Below are positions 10,776-11,015 of a DNA stretch of 11,015 nt, in pieces; position 1 is the first letter of the stretch, and each line of letters opens with the position of its first letter. The stretch comes from Candidatus Peribacteria bacterium (GTDB lineage Bacteria; Patescibacteriota; Gracilibacteria; Peribacterales; Peribacteraceae): NCBI GenBank assembly GCA_903854455.1, contig CAINWJ010000123.1, positions 1-11,015 of the forward strand, written 5' to 3'. A program made the position numbers and the translations under genes. Under the pieces are notes generated by a model. The model was given only the letters and a program-made list of their open reading frames with translations. It searched no databases and was not told the DNA's origin.

Positions 10776-11015
10776 ATGAGTACGCCACGTTCCATTCCGG
10801 CACTTCCGTATCCCGTCGAAGCGGACATCCTGCTTCCCGGGTCCAAGTCGATTGCCAACCGAGCCCTGATCTGTGCGGTTCTGGCGGAAGGCACGACGAT
10901 CATCCGGAATGCGACACCGTGTGATGATGTGGAGATGATGGTGGATGGGCTTTCTGCGATGAATTTCGATATTCGATGGGAGGAGAAAGCCAAAGGAATC
11001 ATTCGAATCAATGGG
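10776..11015 (+). CDS. aroA: 5-enolpyruvylshikimate-3-phosphate (EPSP) synthase, N-terminal fragment
   Basis: AroA transfers the enolpyruvyl group of phosphoenolpyruvate to shikimate 3-phosphate, the sixth shikimate step. Only the first 80 codons are in the window; the frame is open to the edge. The diagnostic start is PVEADILLPGSKSIANRALI (residues 13-32), carrying the substrate-binding GSKS and NR residues, followed by AVLAEGTTIIRNATPCDDVEMMVDGLSAM, the typical first inside-out repeat. The ATG begins at the base after the aroB TAA (zero-base gap), implying translational coupling. There is no Shine-Dalgarno box close by. Intactness and class (glyphosate-sensitive or not) cannot be told from this fragment. 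Confidence 0.95.
   Translation, partial: MSTPRSIPALPYPVEADILLPGSKSIANRALICAVLAEGTTIIRNATPCDDVEMMVDGLSAMNFDIRWEEKAKGIIRING

Noticed and set aside
1..11015. TGA recoded as Gly, as in Gracilibacteria
   Set aside because: TGA ends clpB, hicA and aroF at their natural C-termini, and the uvrA repeat appears to avoid in-frame TGA.

Overview
This 11 kb bacterial window is moderately GC-rich and uses the standard code, with TGA acting as a stop (it ends hicA, aroF and clpB). No gene has a convincing Shine-Dalgarno box: the bases before the start codons are mostly C/T-rich. Strikingly Ser/Cys-rich anchored proteins and heptamer inverted-repeat elements sit beside ordinary housekeeping genes. This would fit a Patescibacteria/CPR member of the Peregrinibacteria/Peribacteria type, but that placement is a guess: the sequence read by eye does not fix taxonomy.

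Layout. Positions 1-1813 (minus) hold the N-terminal two thirds of uvrA (nucleotide excision repair), which carries an unusual in-frame heptamer-repeat insertion. Positions 1927-3279 and 3388-4836 (minus) hold two paralogous membrane-anchored secreted proteins. Each has one N-terminal transmembrane segment, four six-cysteine modules split by a Ser-rich linker, and an eight-cysteine tail. Each has its own similar promoter. Positions 4946-7567 (minus) hold clpB, a complete Hsp104-type disaggregase with an odd Ala/Pro stretch and a heptamer-like stretch in its middle domain. Then, on the plus strand, come a hicB-hicA toxin-antitoxin pair (7789-8260), a probable 36-residue membrane microprotein (8318-8428), and the shikimate genes aroF (DAHP synthase), aroB (3-dehydroquinate synthase) and the start of aroA (EPSP synthase), which runs off the end.

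How the genes work together. aroF-aroB-aroA form a chorismate-synthesis operon covering steps 1, 2 and 6 of the pathway. The uvrA, clpB and hicBA genes are unrelated maintenance and stress functions. The paired Cys-rich proteins look like exported, disulfide-stabilised surface proteins of unknown function.

The most unusual signal is a set of about 80-100 bp elements made of two inverted arms, each four to five tandem 7-base units, around a short non-repeated loop. One lies inside uvrA (328-408), one just before aroF (8487-8586) and one fills the aroF-aroB gap (9634-9723). Their heptamer sequences differ but the architecture is the same. In uvrA the only deviant base in the first arm is exactly the base that removes an in-frame TGA.
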